A stretch of DNA of 64,000 nucleotides from Flavobacteriales bacterium (lineage in GTDB: Bacteria > Bacteroidota > Bacteroidia > Flavobacteriales_D > Sanyastnellaceae): the NCBI GenBank assembly GCA_018402085.1, contig JAGYJM010000002.1, positions 372,001 through 436,000 on the forward strand. The letters are read 5' to 3'. Shown piece after piece: positions 1-7,170 of the stretch. Numbering within the stretch: the first letter of the stretch is position 1; every line of letters begins with the position of its first letter. Position numbers and translations under genes: made by a program. A model generated the notes under the pieces. It made no database searches and was not told the origin of the DNA. It saw only the letters and a list, made by a program, of their open reading frames with translations.

Positions 1-171
1 GGCGCGGTATTCGGCGGCTGTTTGCACAAAGAGCACTGCAGCCTCGAGGTAATCCTGGCTGTTTGTTACTTCAGAAAATGAGTTTGGTTTTACGGCAGGT
101 TTAGATTCCTCCCGGCATGAAATGAGTGCTGTGGCGAGGATGAGGGCTATAAGTAGGCTTGGGGCTTTCAT
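1..171 (-). CDS. Lipoprotein, N-terminal 57 residues only
   Basis: This reading frame runs off the left edge of the window, so only the N-terminus is visible. It begins at an ATG (169-171 on the minus strand) and encodes a short hydrophobic signal segment ending in the lipobox ALISC with the lipidated Cys at residue 19, followed by a charged, Lys/Glu-rich linker. A Bacteroidota promoter motif lies 21 bp upstream, which supports the start. The remaining residues (a helix-like stretch with DYLEAAVLFVQTA) do not identify a family. It is inferred to be a membrane-anchored periplasmic or surface lipoprotein; function unknown. Confidence 0.7.
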   Translation of the reverse strand, partial: MKAPSLLIALILATALISCREESKPAVKPNSFSEVTNSQDYLEAAVLFVQTAAEYRA

Positions 172-192
172 GTGTTTAGTTGTAATAGGTAG

Positions 193-200
193 CAAAGGTA
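193..200 (-). promoter_or_regulatory. TACCTTTG promoter -7 box
   Basis: The minus strand reads TACCTTTG, an exact match to the Bacteroidota -7 consensus TAnnTTTG, 21 bp before the ATG of the partial lipoprotein gene. Confidence 0.55.
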
Positions 201-266
201 AAGAATGGTACGTTTCACCAAATCGAACCGGAACGTTTTTCAATTGTCATACACTTAAAAGATTCT

Positions 267-944
267 ATGCGCATGCACACACTTTTGATCATTTTCACGG
301 CAGTCATGCTGAGCTGCTCGAACACTCCTGAGAAGAACGCACAAGGAGAGAGCAACGCCGGTGTATTGCCATTGGCCATGATGCAAGATGAGAACTTGCA
401 GAAAGCCTATTTCGCAAGCGGCTGTTTTTGGTGCGTAGAGGCTGTTTTCGAGTCGGTTAAAGGTGTAGAAGAAGCGGTTTCCGGCTATGCCGGAGGCGAA
501 GAGCCTAATCCTACTTACAGAGAAGTGAGTGCCGGGCGAACCGGTCATGCAGAGGCGGTAATGGTTCTTTACGATCCGGGAGTCATTGATTTTGCGACGC
601 TTGTTACCGTGTATTATGGTTCGCATAACCCGACTACCGTGAATGGTCAGCACCCTGACTACGGCACCCAGTATCGGTCGGTCATCTTCTTCACCAATGA
701 AGAAGAAAAAGCGATTGCACAGCAGGCGAAGGCGGATCTGGGTGCAAGTGGTTCGTATGATCAGCCGATTGCTACTGAGATTTTGCCACTGCAAAAGTTT
801 TGGCCGGCTGAAGATTATCACCAAAACTTTGAGAGACGCAATCCGAATCAGCCTTATGTACGTTCGGTATCGATTCCAAGACTCAATAGGTTTAAAGCGC
901 GTTTTCCTGAATTGCTGAAAGAGCAAAGGTCTTCGGCAGAGTGA
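267..944 (+). CDS. msrA: Peptide-methionine (S)-S-oxide reductase, lipoprotein form
   Basis: MsrA reduces the S-epimer of methionine sulfoxide in oxidised proteins. The catalytic motif GCFWC is at residues 52-56 (nucleophile Cys53), followed by the conserved GYAGG, GHAEAV and GTQYRSVIF stretches; the length (225 aa) is that of the family plus a leader. The first 17 residues form a lipoprotein signal (VMLSC), so the enzyme is predicted to be membrane-anchored outside the cytoplasm, unlike the usual cytosolic MsrA. No MsrB domain is fused. It stands alone, divergent from the lipoprotein gene on its left. A second in-frame ATG two codons in would give nearly the same protein. Confidence 0.93.
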   Translation: MRMHTLLIIFTAVMLSCSNTPEKNAQGESNAGVLPLAMMQDENLQKAYFASGCFWCVEAVFESVKGVEEAVSGYAGGEEPNPTYREVSAGRTGHAEAVMVLYDPGVIDFATLVTVYYGSHNPTTVNGQHPDYGTQYRSVIFFTNEEEKAIAQQAKADLGASGSYDQPIATEILPLQKFWPAEDYHQNFERRNPNQPYVRSVSIPRLNRFKARFPELLKEQRSSAE

Positions 945-958
945 AACCCGGTGGCACC

Positions 959-1015
959 ATTTGCGTAGAATTAGCAGGGATGCTTCGGCTTCCCCTTAAG
1001 ACGACTACGCTAAAT
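959..1015 (+). promoter_or_regulatory. Stem-loop spanning the start codon of the SiaB-like gene
   Basis: ATTTGCGTAG (959-968) can pair with CTACGCTAAAT (1005-1015) with one bulged base, and inside lies GGGATGC-TTCG-GCTTCCC (977-994), a UUCG-capped stem with one mismatch. The outer arm covers the AT of the ATG at 1014. No T-run follows, so it is not a classic terminator. It may be the msrA 3' end structure or a translational control element; this is inference. Confidence 0.35.
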
Positions 1016-2141
1016 GACAATGCCTGGTGATAACGTACCTTCGAATGTACCATCGATGATGGTGCCATTTTTTATAGCTCTTCGCGATGTGCGCCTCATG
1101 TTCGCCTACCGTGGTCCGCTCAGTGATCACCTCACCGATGGCATTATCAGCATCAGTGAACATACGGTCAGTGGACAAGAGGAGATGTCGCGGGTGAACC
1201 GTAAGGTGTCTTTCCTTCTGGTTGAGTGCTTTCAGAATATCTTAAAGCACGGCGAGAAATCGCCGGATGGTAACTTGCTCAGTGAAAATGCCGTTTTCAG
1301 CTTCAGAGCCTTTGATGACTCGTTCTACATCAACTCGATCAATCCGCTGAAGCCGGAAGATCGCGATCGCCTTGCTGAAATGGTAGAGCGTGTGAACCGG
1401 ATGGACCGGGCAGAACTGAAAACGTTTTATAAGCAGCAGCTCGAAGAGAACGCCATCAGTTCAAAGGGAGGGGCCGGACTCGGTCTTATTGAACTGGCGC
1501 GTAAATCGGGACAGCCTATCCGCTACGATTTTGAAGAAGAGCCTTCCGGAATGCTGTTGTTTCACAATCAGGTATACTTCAGAAAGAACAGCCAACGACC
1601 TGAATTTTCATTCACAGAAGCAACAAAGAAACTTCGCTTTGAATTGATCCGTCACCGTATACTTTTGATTTATAAAGGTGACTTTTCACAAGGGGCGATT
1701 CTCCCCCTTCTTGATATTATTGAATTGAATGTAGGGCGTAACAGCAGCAGTTCTGAAACACGCCGAGTCGGACATGTTCTGATTGAATTGCTTCAGAATA
1801 TAGGATCTCATGCAGCGATTTCGGCTGATGGCACACGTGAGGGTATGCTGGCCATTTCAAGAGAAGCCGGTGCCATGGTGATTCGCACAGTGAATGGCAT
1901 TTCTGAAGATGCCGATCCATCTGCGCTCAAGAAGCGGCTTGATGAATTGAAAAATAAAGACACTCAAACGCTTAAACGCCTCCACCGTGAGCGCTTTAAG
2001 GCGAGTTTGAATTCGCCCGTACGAAGCAGTTCAGGGCTCGGTCTTATTCAAATTGCCAAGGCAGCTAAAGGCCAGATAGATTATTCAATACACACTGAAC
2101 AAAACGGAGAAAGATTTTTTTCTCTGAGCGTCAGAGTTTAG
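1014..2141 (+). CDS. Tandem SiaB-family (DUF6272) protein kinase
   Basis: SiaB-type proteins are GHKL-fold serine kinases that phosphorylate the anti-sigma-antagonist-like protein SiaC in a partner switch. This protein is about twice the usual family length (375 aa) and holds two copies of the domain: residues about 20-195 with N-box FQNILKHG and glycine box GGAGLGLIELA, and residues about 200-375 with LQNIGSHA and SSGLGLIQIA. Both ATP-lid glycine motifs are kept, so neither half is plainly dead. siaC follows 16 bp downstream and a PP2C phosphatase is convergent. The start could be this ATG or the one six bases later. The family call is by motif and neighbours. Confidence 0.75.
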   Translation: MTMPGDNVPSNVPSMMVPFFIALRDVRLMFAYRGPLSDHLTDGIISISEHTVSGQEEMSRVNRKVSFLLVECFQNILKHGEKSPDGNLLSENAVFSFRAFDDSFYINSINPLKPEDRDRLAEMVERVNRMDRAELKTFYKQQLEENAISSKGGAGLGLIELARKSGQPIRYDFEEEPSGMLLFHNQVYFRKNSQRPEFSFTEATKKLRFELIRHRILLIYKGDFSQGAILPLLDIIELNVGRNSSSSETRRVGHVLIELLQNIGSHAAISADGTREGMLAISREAGAMVIRTVNGISEDADPSALKKRLDELKNKDTQTLKRLHRERFKASLNSPVRSSSGLGLIQIAKAAKGQIDYSIHTEQNGERFFSLSVRV

Positions 2142-2142
2142 C

Positions 2143-2150
2143 TACTTTTG
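2143..2150 (+). promoter_or_regulatory. TACTTTTG promoter -7 box for siaC
   Basis: An exact TAnnTTTG match sits between the SiaB stop codon and the siaC ATG (7 bp upstream of the start). It suggests that siaC can be transcribed separately from siaB, with an almost leaderless message. Confidence 0.45.
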
Positions 2151-2157
2151 GAGAGCC

Positions 2158-2517
2158 ATGCATCTGGAGCCCACCATAGATACGCCGGAGGTAACGTATA
2201 CCCGAGATCAGCACCGACTGATCATACGAGGTCGTTCGCTGCCTGAAGACGCCTGGTCGTTCTACGAACCCGTGCTAGACTGGGCCAAAGATTTCATTGC
2301 CAATGGCCATCAGGAATTGACGATAGAATTCTTTCTTGAATACTTTAATTCGTCAAGTGGCCGCTACCTGCTCGAGTTACTTTCAACGCTCGAAAAGTCT
2401 CCACAACAAATACAGGTTGTCTGGGTCTCTGAACCTGACGATGAATTGATGGTGGAGAAAGGGGAAGAGTTTAGCGGACTGGTTTCGATTCCGTTTGTGT
2501 TCCGTACGGCTTCCTGA
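2158..2517 (+). CDS. siaC: SiaC family regulatory phosphoprotein (DUF1987)
   Basis: In Pseudomonas, unphosphorylated SiaC binds and activates the diguanylate cyclase SiaD; SiaB phosphorylates it and the PP2C phosphatase SiaA dephosphorylates it. This 119-aa protein shows the family signature in order: an N-terminal TPEV, the GRSLPEDAWSFYEPVLDW block, the central FLEYFNSSSGRYLLELL with the phosphorylatable Thr/Ser position, and the C-terminal DDELMVEKGEEF. It lies between the double SiaB kinase and the convergent PP2C phosphatase, so kinase, target and phosphatase are together. No SiaD-type cyclase is nearby, so the output partner is unknown. Confidence 0.85.
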   Translation: MHLEPTIDTPEVTYTRDQHRLIIRGRSLPEDAWSFYEPVLDWAKDFIANGHQELTIEFFLEYFNSSSGRYLLELLSTLEKSPQQIQVVWVSEPDDELMVEKGEEFSGLVSIPFVFRTAS

Positions 2518-2882
2518 ACCGCCTTTTTTGTCGGTGCGAAACCTATCCTGATTCATCGGGAAGCGCCGGATGTCAACTTCTTCCTGCAGGTGAGTAAAGA
2601 TTCGAAACAGCTATTCCGTGCCGGTAGCTTGTTTTTGCGAATGCATCAGTTGATGAGTAAAACATCAGGTTGATGGGTAGACCGGAAGCTGCTTACACTA
2701 TTTAAACACCCATTTGGAGGCGCGTTCGCATCCTGCGCTTTTGCGCAGAAACCTACCTCGGTAAACCGCTAATCTTGATAACGTCATCATCCAATTGCCT
2801 GAATCACAGCATTGAGTGTACACTGTGGATGCCACACGTTGCTTTCTGGTAATGTGATCAGGTGACTTAAAGGCCTGTAGAT
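2518..2882 (+). other. 365-bp intergenic region between convergent siaC and PP2C genes
   Basis: No credible gene. It holds one copy of the dispersed palindrome (2726-2748) and two near-identical short palindromes, CATCAGTTGATG (2644-2655) and CATCAGGTTGATG (2663-2675), 19 bp apart. A weak GGC/GCC hairpin with TTTTTT at about 2512-2535 could end siaC transcription. Confidence 0.5.
2726..2748 (-). repeat. Dispersed palindrome copy 1 (intergenic)
   Basis: CGCATC then CTGCGC-TTTT-GCGCAG: a perfect 6-bp stem with a 4-nt loop next to the CGCATC tag. Same design as the copies listed below, minus orientation. Confidence 0.7.
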
Positions 2883-4892
2883 TCAGAGTTTTGCGCCGAT
2901 AATGAGGATGTCATCGATCTGTGGATTCTTGCCCCTCCAGTCATTGAGGCGCTGATCGAGGCGTTCTTTAACAGAACCAAAACCATGGGTGCTGACCTCC
3001 AGGAGGAGTTCCTGAAAGCGCTTTTTATTTAACTTCTTATTGTTTTCTCCACCGAATTGATCTACGTAGCCGTCAGTGAACAAGTAGAGATAAGAATCAG
3101 GTGTTACCTGAAGTTCTTGTGTGCGGAAGCCTTCACTTGACGCATGCTTCAAGTGAAAGAACGCGCCTCCGATGGAGAGGTTGTCAGGCTTAAGTTCGGT
3201 GATGCTGTCACGATTGACAATCAGCGCGGGGTTGCGTGCTCCGGCAAATTGCAGAATGCCTTTTTGTCGGTTGAGCTTGCATAGGCTCATATCCATACCG
3301 TCTTGTGAACGGCTGTAGCCGTTGTGTTGGTTCAGGCTGGTGAGAATCTCTTCATGAACCTTATTCAGGATTTCGCCCGGATCTGTGCAGCCGAGTTCAT
3401 TGACTACCTTATTGAGTTTTGAATTGGCAATCAACGACATGAAAGCTCCCGGAACGCCATGTCCGGTGCAGTCAATGGTCGCTATCAGGATTTCATCTCC
3501 CACTTTGCTGAACCAGTAGAAATCACCGCTCACGATATCTTTGGGCCTGAAGTAGATGAACGAATCATTCAAATGCTGCTTGATTTCTGCTTCAGGGAGC
3601 AGGATGGCGCTTTGGATTTTCTTGGCATAGTGAATGCTCGCAATGATTTTTTGTCGTTGCGCTTCAATTTCTTCATTCTTGATGTTGAGCAATTTATTGG
3701 TGCGTCTTTTTCGAATGAGGCTCCAGGAGACGATTGACAGCACGATGATAATTGCGGTGATAACAATAAAGAATACACGGGTTTGAAGTTTCTCGTTTGC
3801 TTGCTGAGCAACGATCATCGCCTCCTTCTCAGCCAGTTCTTTTTCGCGTTTTTCGCTTTCGAAGCGTGCATTGAGTTCAGAAATGCGATTGAAATTATTG
3901 ATTTCGTCGAGGCTGTCTTTCAGCGTGACATAAGCCTCTTGTTGGTTGTATGCTTGTTTGAACTTTCCTTGTTGGTTGTAAATACGCGCACGCAGGTTAA
4001 AACCGGCCAGTAGATTTTCGTTGAGTTCGTTTTTAATGCTCACTTGCTCAGCAGAATCGAGGTAGGCATTGGCCAGGGCAAAGCGCTGTTTTCCGAGATA
4101 TAGTTCTGCAAGGGAGAGAAAACCACTAGACAGGTGATGCTCTTCGCCTTGTGACCGATGTATTTCGAGTGACTCAAGCAGATATGGCTCAGCGGCATTA
4201 TACTCTTTTTGTGCGAGATGAAGCTCTCCACGCATGGGTACCGGACTGATGGCCTCCTTGTAGCTCGCGTGCAGAGCGCTGAGACTGTCGATGTAGAGTG
4301 CAGAAGCCTCAAAGTCTTCAAGGCTGAGGTAGTCATTTGCTATGTTGAAGAGATTGAAAGAAGCACCTTCAATGTCATGTCGGTTTATATTGAGCTCGTA
4401 GCACTCTTTGAAGTATCGGATGGATTCTTCATAATTCTCGAGTGAGCTGTAGATGACTCCAATATTGTTCAGCAGCTTCGACACTCCCTCCTGATCGTTG
4501 GCAGCTTCATAATAGCGCATGGCCTGCTGAAACGATTCAACCCCGGTGATGTAATGACTCTTCAGAGTGGCTATAATGCCGAGAAGGTTGTGTGTACGGG
4601 CCAGTGCAAGGGTATCGTTGACTCCTTCGGCAAATTCGAGGGCTTCATTGCAATAGATCGCGGCCTCATTCGGTTGCTGAAAAACGAGAATGTCGCAAAG
4701 CTCTAAGTGCAACCGCATGCAGACGGTATCTTCTCCACATGCGCTAAGCACGTTTTGGAGACTGTCAACAGGCTCACTGGCACAACCTTTACACGGTAAG
4801 TGCAGAAGGGTGGTCAATGCTACGATGAGCGGCAGTAAAGCGCGGTGGAATCGCTCCAAGTGTAGTGTGTTTAGGTTTTTGTTCCTAAGCAC
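2883..4892 (-). CDS. TPR sensor with SpoIIE-type PP2C serine phosphatase domain
   Basis: Membrane phosphatase of the RsbU/SpoIIE class, likely the one that dephosphorylates SiaC. From the N-terminus (669 aa): hydrophobic signal segment (about 15-35), a run of tetratricopeptide repeats (about 60-330, with ARTHNLLGIIA and KLLNNIGVIYSSL), one transmembrane helix (VFFIVITAIIIVLSIVSW), a charged coiled coil, then the PP2C domain with metal-binding motifs VSGDFYW and IDCTGHGVPGAF and the C-terminal FTDGYVDQFGG. The predicted start is GTG; no in-frame ATG precedes the signal segment. Convergent with siaBC. The TPR array would face the periplasm; the signal is unknown. Confidence 0.85.
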   Translation of the reverse strand: MLRNKNLNTLHLERFHRALLPLIVALTTLLHLPCKGCASEPVDSLQNVLSACGEDTVCMRLHLELCDILVFQQPNEAAIYCNEALEFAEGVNDTLALARTHNLLGIIATLKSHYITGVESFQQAMRYYEAANDQEGVSKLLNNIGVIYSSLENYEESIRYFKECYELNINRHDIEGASFNLFNIANDYLSLEDFEASALYIDSLSALHASYKEAISPVPMRGELHLAQKEYNAAEPYLLESLEIHRSQGEEHHLSSGFLSLAELYLGKQRFALANAYLDSAEQVSIKNELNENLLAGFNLRARIYNQQGKFKQAYNQQEAYVTLKDSLDEINNFNRISELNARFESEKREKELAEKEAMIVAQQANEKLQTRVFFIVITAIIIVLSIVSWSLIRKRRTNKLLNIKNEEIEAQRQKIIASIHYAKKIQSAILLPEAEIKQHLNDSFIYFRPKDIVSGDFYWFSKVGDEILIATIDCTGHGVPGAFMSLIANSKLNKVVNELGCTDPGEILNKVHEEILTSLNQHNGYSRSQDGMDMSLCKLNRQKGILQFAGARNPALIVNRDSITELKPDNLSIGGAFFHLKHASSEGFRTQELQVTPDSYLYLFTDGYVDQFGGENNKKLNKKRFQELLLEVSTHGFGSVKERLDQRLNDWRGKNPQIDDILIIGAKL

Positions 4893-4961
4893 TTACGGAT
4901 ATAGGCGAATAAAGTTGCGCTCTCATCTTAGAGATATTTGCTTCGTTTTCAGGAAATGTTC

Positions 4962-4969
4962 TATATTTG
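4962..4969 (+). promoter_or_regulatory. rpsT promoter (-33 TTTG, -7 TATATTTG)
   Basis: TATATTTG matches TAnnTTTG; a TTTG at 4937-4940 lies 21 bp upstream, in the expected -33 place. The rpsT ATG is 28 bp downstream. Confidence 0.6.
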
Positions 4970-4997
4970 CAGCCCGTTTCGGGAAATTATCGTTGAT

Positions 4998-5249
4998 ATG
5001 GCAAACCACAAGTCCGCACTTAAGCGCATCCGTTCAAACGAGGCTAAGCGTCTCCGTAACCGTTATTACCACAAAACAACACGTAACGCTGTTCGTGTTC
5101 TTCGTGAGTCTACCGACAAGACGGAGGCAGCTGCAATGCTGCCCCGTATCTACTCTATGATTGATCGTTTGGCTAAGCGCAACATCATTCATAAAAATAA
5201 AGCGGGCAATCTTAAATCAAGTGTGACGGTTTACGCCAACAAGCTTTGA
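4998..5249 (+). CDS. rpsT: 30S ribosomal protein S20
   Basis: S20 is a primary 16S rRNA-binding protein of the small subunit. The 83-aa product begins [12 protein letters not shown] and is rich in Lys/Arg helices as expected ([28 protein letters not shown]). An in-frame ATG 60 bp upstream exists but would add a non-homologous extension and overlap the promoter, so the internal ATG is chosen. Monocistronic: its own promoter and a strong terminator flank it. Confidence 0.96.
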   Translation: MANHKSALKRIRSNEAKRLRNRYYHKTTRNAVRVLRESTDKTEAAAMLPRIYSMIDRLAKRNIIHKNKAGNLKSSVTVYANKL

Positions 5250-5273
5250 TCATTTGCAATCCTTAAATACATT

Positions 5274-5299
5274 AGCCTCGCTTTGCGGGGCTTTTTTTA
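5274..5299 (+). terminator. rpsT intrinsic terminator
   Basis: AGCCTCGC-TTTG-CGGGGCT followed by a run of seven T, 25 bp after the rpsT stop. Confidence 0.85.
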
Positions 5300-5331
5300 T
5301 GCCCCGTCCGGCGCAACACAAATTCAAGATT

Positions 5332-6030
5332 ATGTATCCGAAAGAATTAAATGTTGCGCTCTCCACTTGGAAAGAAGAAGATCGGCCACGCGAGAAAATG
5401 CTTCGCCAGGGTTCTAGATCTCTGAGTGAAACCGAATTGCTGGCCATTTTGGTGGGTAGCGGTATCAAAGGCGAGAATGCCATTGATCTTGCTCGTCGCG
5501 TGCTTGCTGAGGCCGGCAATGACCTGGCGGTATTGGCGAGGTTATCTCCGGAGTACCTTTGCAGGGTGAAAGGAATAGGTGAAGCAAGGGCCATTCAGAT
5601 AGTAGCGGCCCTGGAATTGGGTCGCAGACGCCAGGCGCAGTCAGACAGCCACACCCAATCCATCCGCTCGTCATCAGATGTTTACCGCATTTTCAGGCCG
5701 ATTCTTATGGATCACCAACATGAAGAATTCTGGATTCTGCTGCTGAATCGTGCCAACAGAGTGATGGGGAAACAGATGATTTCGAAAGGTGGCTTATCCG
5801 GAACGGTGGCTGACCCCAAAGTGATCTACCATCGTGCGCTGCTTGCCCTTTCGAGTGCGGTGATCCTGGTTCATAATCACCCGAGCGGCAACGCTTCACC
5901 GAGTCAGGCTGATCGTGAAATCACCCGGAAACTGCGTAATGCGGGTGAATTCTTAGATTTGCCCGTGTTGGATCATGTGATCGTTACAGATCACGCATAT
6001 TACAGCTTCGCTGACGAAGGTATCTTATAA
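5332..6030 (+). CDS. radC: DNA repair protein RadC (JAB/MPN domain)
   Basis: RadC-family protein, 232 aa from this start, with the N-terminal EDRPREKML...LSETELLAIL segment, a helix-hairpin-helix (LCRVKGIGEARAIQI) and the JAMM metal motif ILVHNHPSGNASPSQAD near the C-terminus. The family is widespread, but its biochemical role is not settled despite the name. The ATG at 5332 fits the usual RadC N-terminus; longer starts would begin inside the rpsT terminator. The wecB gene begins 3 bp after its stop. Confidence 0.92.
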   Translation: MYPKELNVALSTWKEEDRPREKMLRQGSRSLSETELLAILVGSGIKGENAIDLARRVLAEAGNDLAVLARLSPEYLCRVKGIGEARAIQIVAALELGRRRQAQSDSHTQSIRSSSDVYRIFRPILMDHQHEEFWILLLNRANRVMGKQMISKGGLSGTVADPKVIYHRALLALSSAVILVHNHPSGNASPSQADREITRKLRNAGEFLDLPVLDHVIVTDHAYYSFADEGIL

Positions 6031-6033
6031 AGC

Positions 6034-7170
6034 ATGAAGAGAATTTTGACGGTGATCGGTGCGAGGCCGCAATTTATAAAGGCTGCAGCCCTTTCACGAG
6101 CCATTCGTGAATCGTTCAGCGAGCGCATTGAAGAGCTTATTCTGCATACCGGTCAGCATTATGACACTTCTATGTCAGAGGTTTTCTTTGAAGAATTAAG
6201 TATCCCCCGACCAGACGTTCTTCTCGATTGTGGTGGCAAATCGCAAGGCAAGCAGACGGCACTCATGCTCGATGGTATTGAGCAAATCCTGACCGCGCAA
6301 CAGATTGATGCAGTGGTTGTGTACGGAGATACCAACTCAACGCTCGCGGGTGCGCTGGCAGCTGTGAAGCTGCACATTCCGGTAGTGCACATCGAAGCCG
6401 GACTTCGATCATTTAATAAATCAATGCCCGAAGAGATCAACCGGATTACATGCGACCATTGTTCTACGTTGTTATTCTCACCAACAGATACTGGTATTGC
6501 TAATTTGGTACGAGAAGGATTTAGCGCGGCAATCCCGGAAAGATGCACTGTAGACGCTCCCGGCGCCTTCCGGTGTGGAGATGTAATGTATGATAATTCG
6601 CTCCATTTTGCTGCGATTGCGGAAGAAAAGTACCGCATTGCAGATTTTGGTATCGGTCGTGAATTTGCACTGGTCACGATACATCGTCCGTACAACGCAG
6701 ATAAGACCGATCGCCTGAAAGCACTGCTGGACGATCTCAGCTGGCTTGCCTCTGCGCGTGAACTGGATGTGGTGTTGCCGCTTCATCCGCGTACACGAAA
6801 CCAATTGGAGAAAGAAGCGCCTGAAGCGCTGGAAGCTTTCAAAGCAATACCCGGCGTGAAACTGATTGAACCGGTGTCTTTTCTCGAGATGACTTTTCTC
6901 GAAAAGAATTCTCGCATGATCATCACCGATTCAGGAGGTGTGCAAAAAGAAGCGTTTTTCTTCCACAAACCGTCGGTTGTTATTCGCACAGAGACGGAGT
7001 GGGTTGAGTTGGTAGAGCTTGGTGCTGCAGAATTGTCATTTGAAACCGGTGAAGCCATGCGTGCAGCTTTCGACCGGGCATTGGGAAAAGAAATTTCCGA
7101 ATGGCCTTCCGTATTCGGCGACGGAAATGCAGCCGCCTTCATCTGTGAGCAGATTGATAAGCGCCTCTGA
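6034..7170 (+). CDS. wecB: UDP-N-acetylglucosamine 2-epimerase (non-hydrolysing)
   Basis: Interconverts UDP-GlcNAc and UDP-ManNAc for surface polysaccharide synthesis. The 378-aa protein has the GT-B-type fold signatures: N-terminal VIGARPQFIKAAAL, GQHYDTSMS, the VHIEAGLRSFNKSMPEEINR block and the C-terminal TDSGGVQKEAFF nucleotide-binding motif. It is 3 bp after radC and its stop overlaps the next start by one base, so it is likely cotranslated with the deacetylase that follows. Confidence 0.93.
   Translation: MKRILTVIGARPQFIKAAALSRAIRESFSERIEELILHTGQHYDTSMSEVFFEELSIPRPDVLLDCGGKSQGKQTALMLDGIEQILTAQQIDAVVVYGDTNSTLAGALAAVKLHIPVVHIEAGLRSFNKSMPEEINRITCDHCSTLLFSPTDTGIANLVREGFSAAIPERCTVDAPGAFRCGDVMYDNSLHFAAIAEEKYRIADFGIGREFALVTIHRPYNADKTDRLKALLDDLSWLASARELDVVLPLHPRTRNQLEKEAPEALEAFKAIPGVKLIEPVSFLEMTFLEKNSRMIITDSGGVQKEAFFFHKPSVVIRTETEWVELVELGAAELSFETGEAMRAAFDRALGKEISEWPSVFGDGNAAAFICEQIDKRL

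Noticed and set aside
255-926. 223-codon frame antisense to msrA.
   Set aside because: msrA is certain from its motifs; the antisense product has no recognisable features.
5254-5331. Longer radC start.
   Set aside because: It would begin within the rpsT terminator; the protein family starts at the later ATG.
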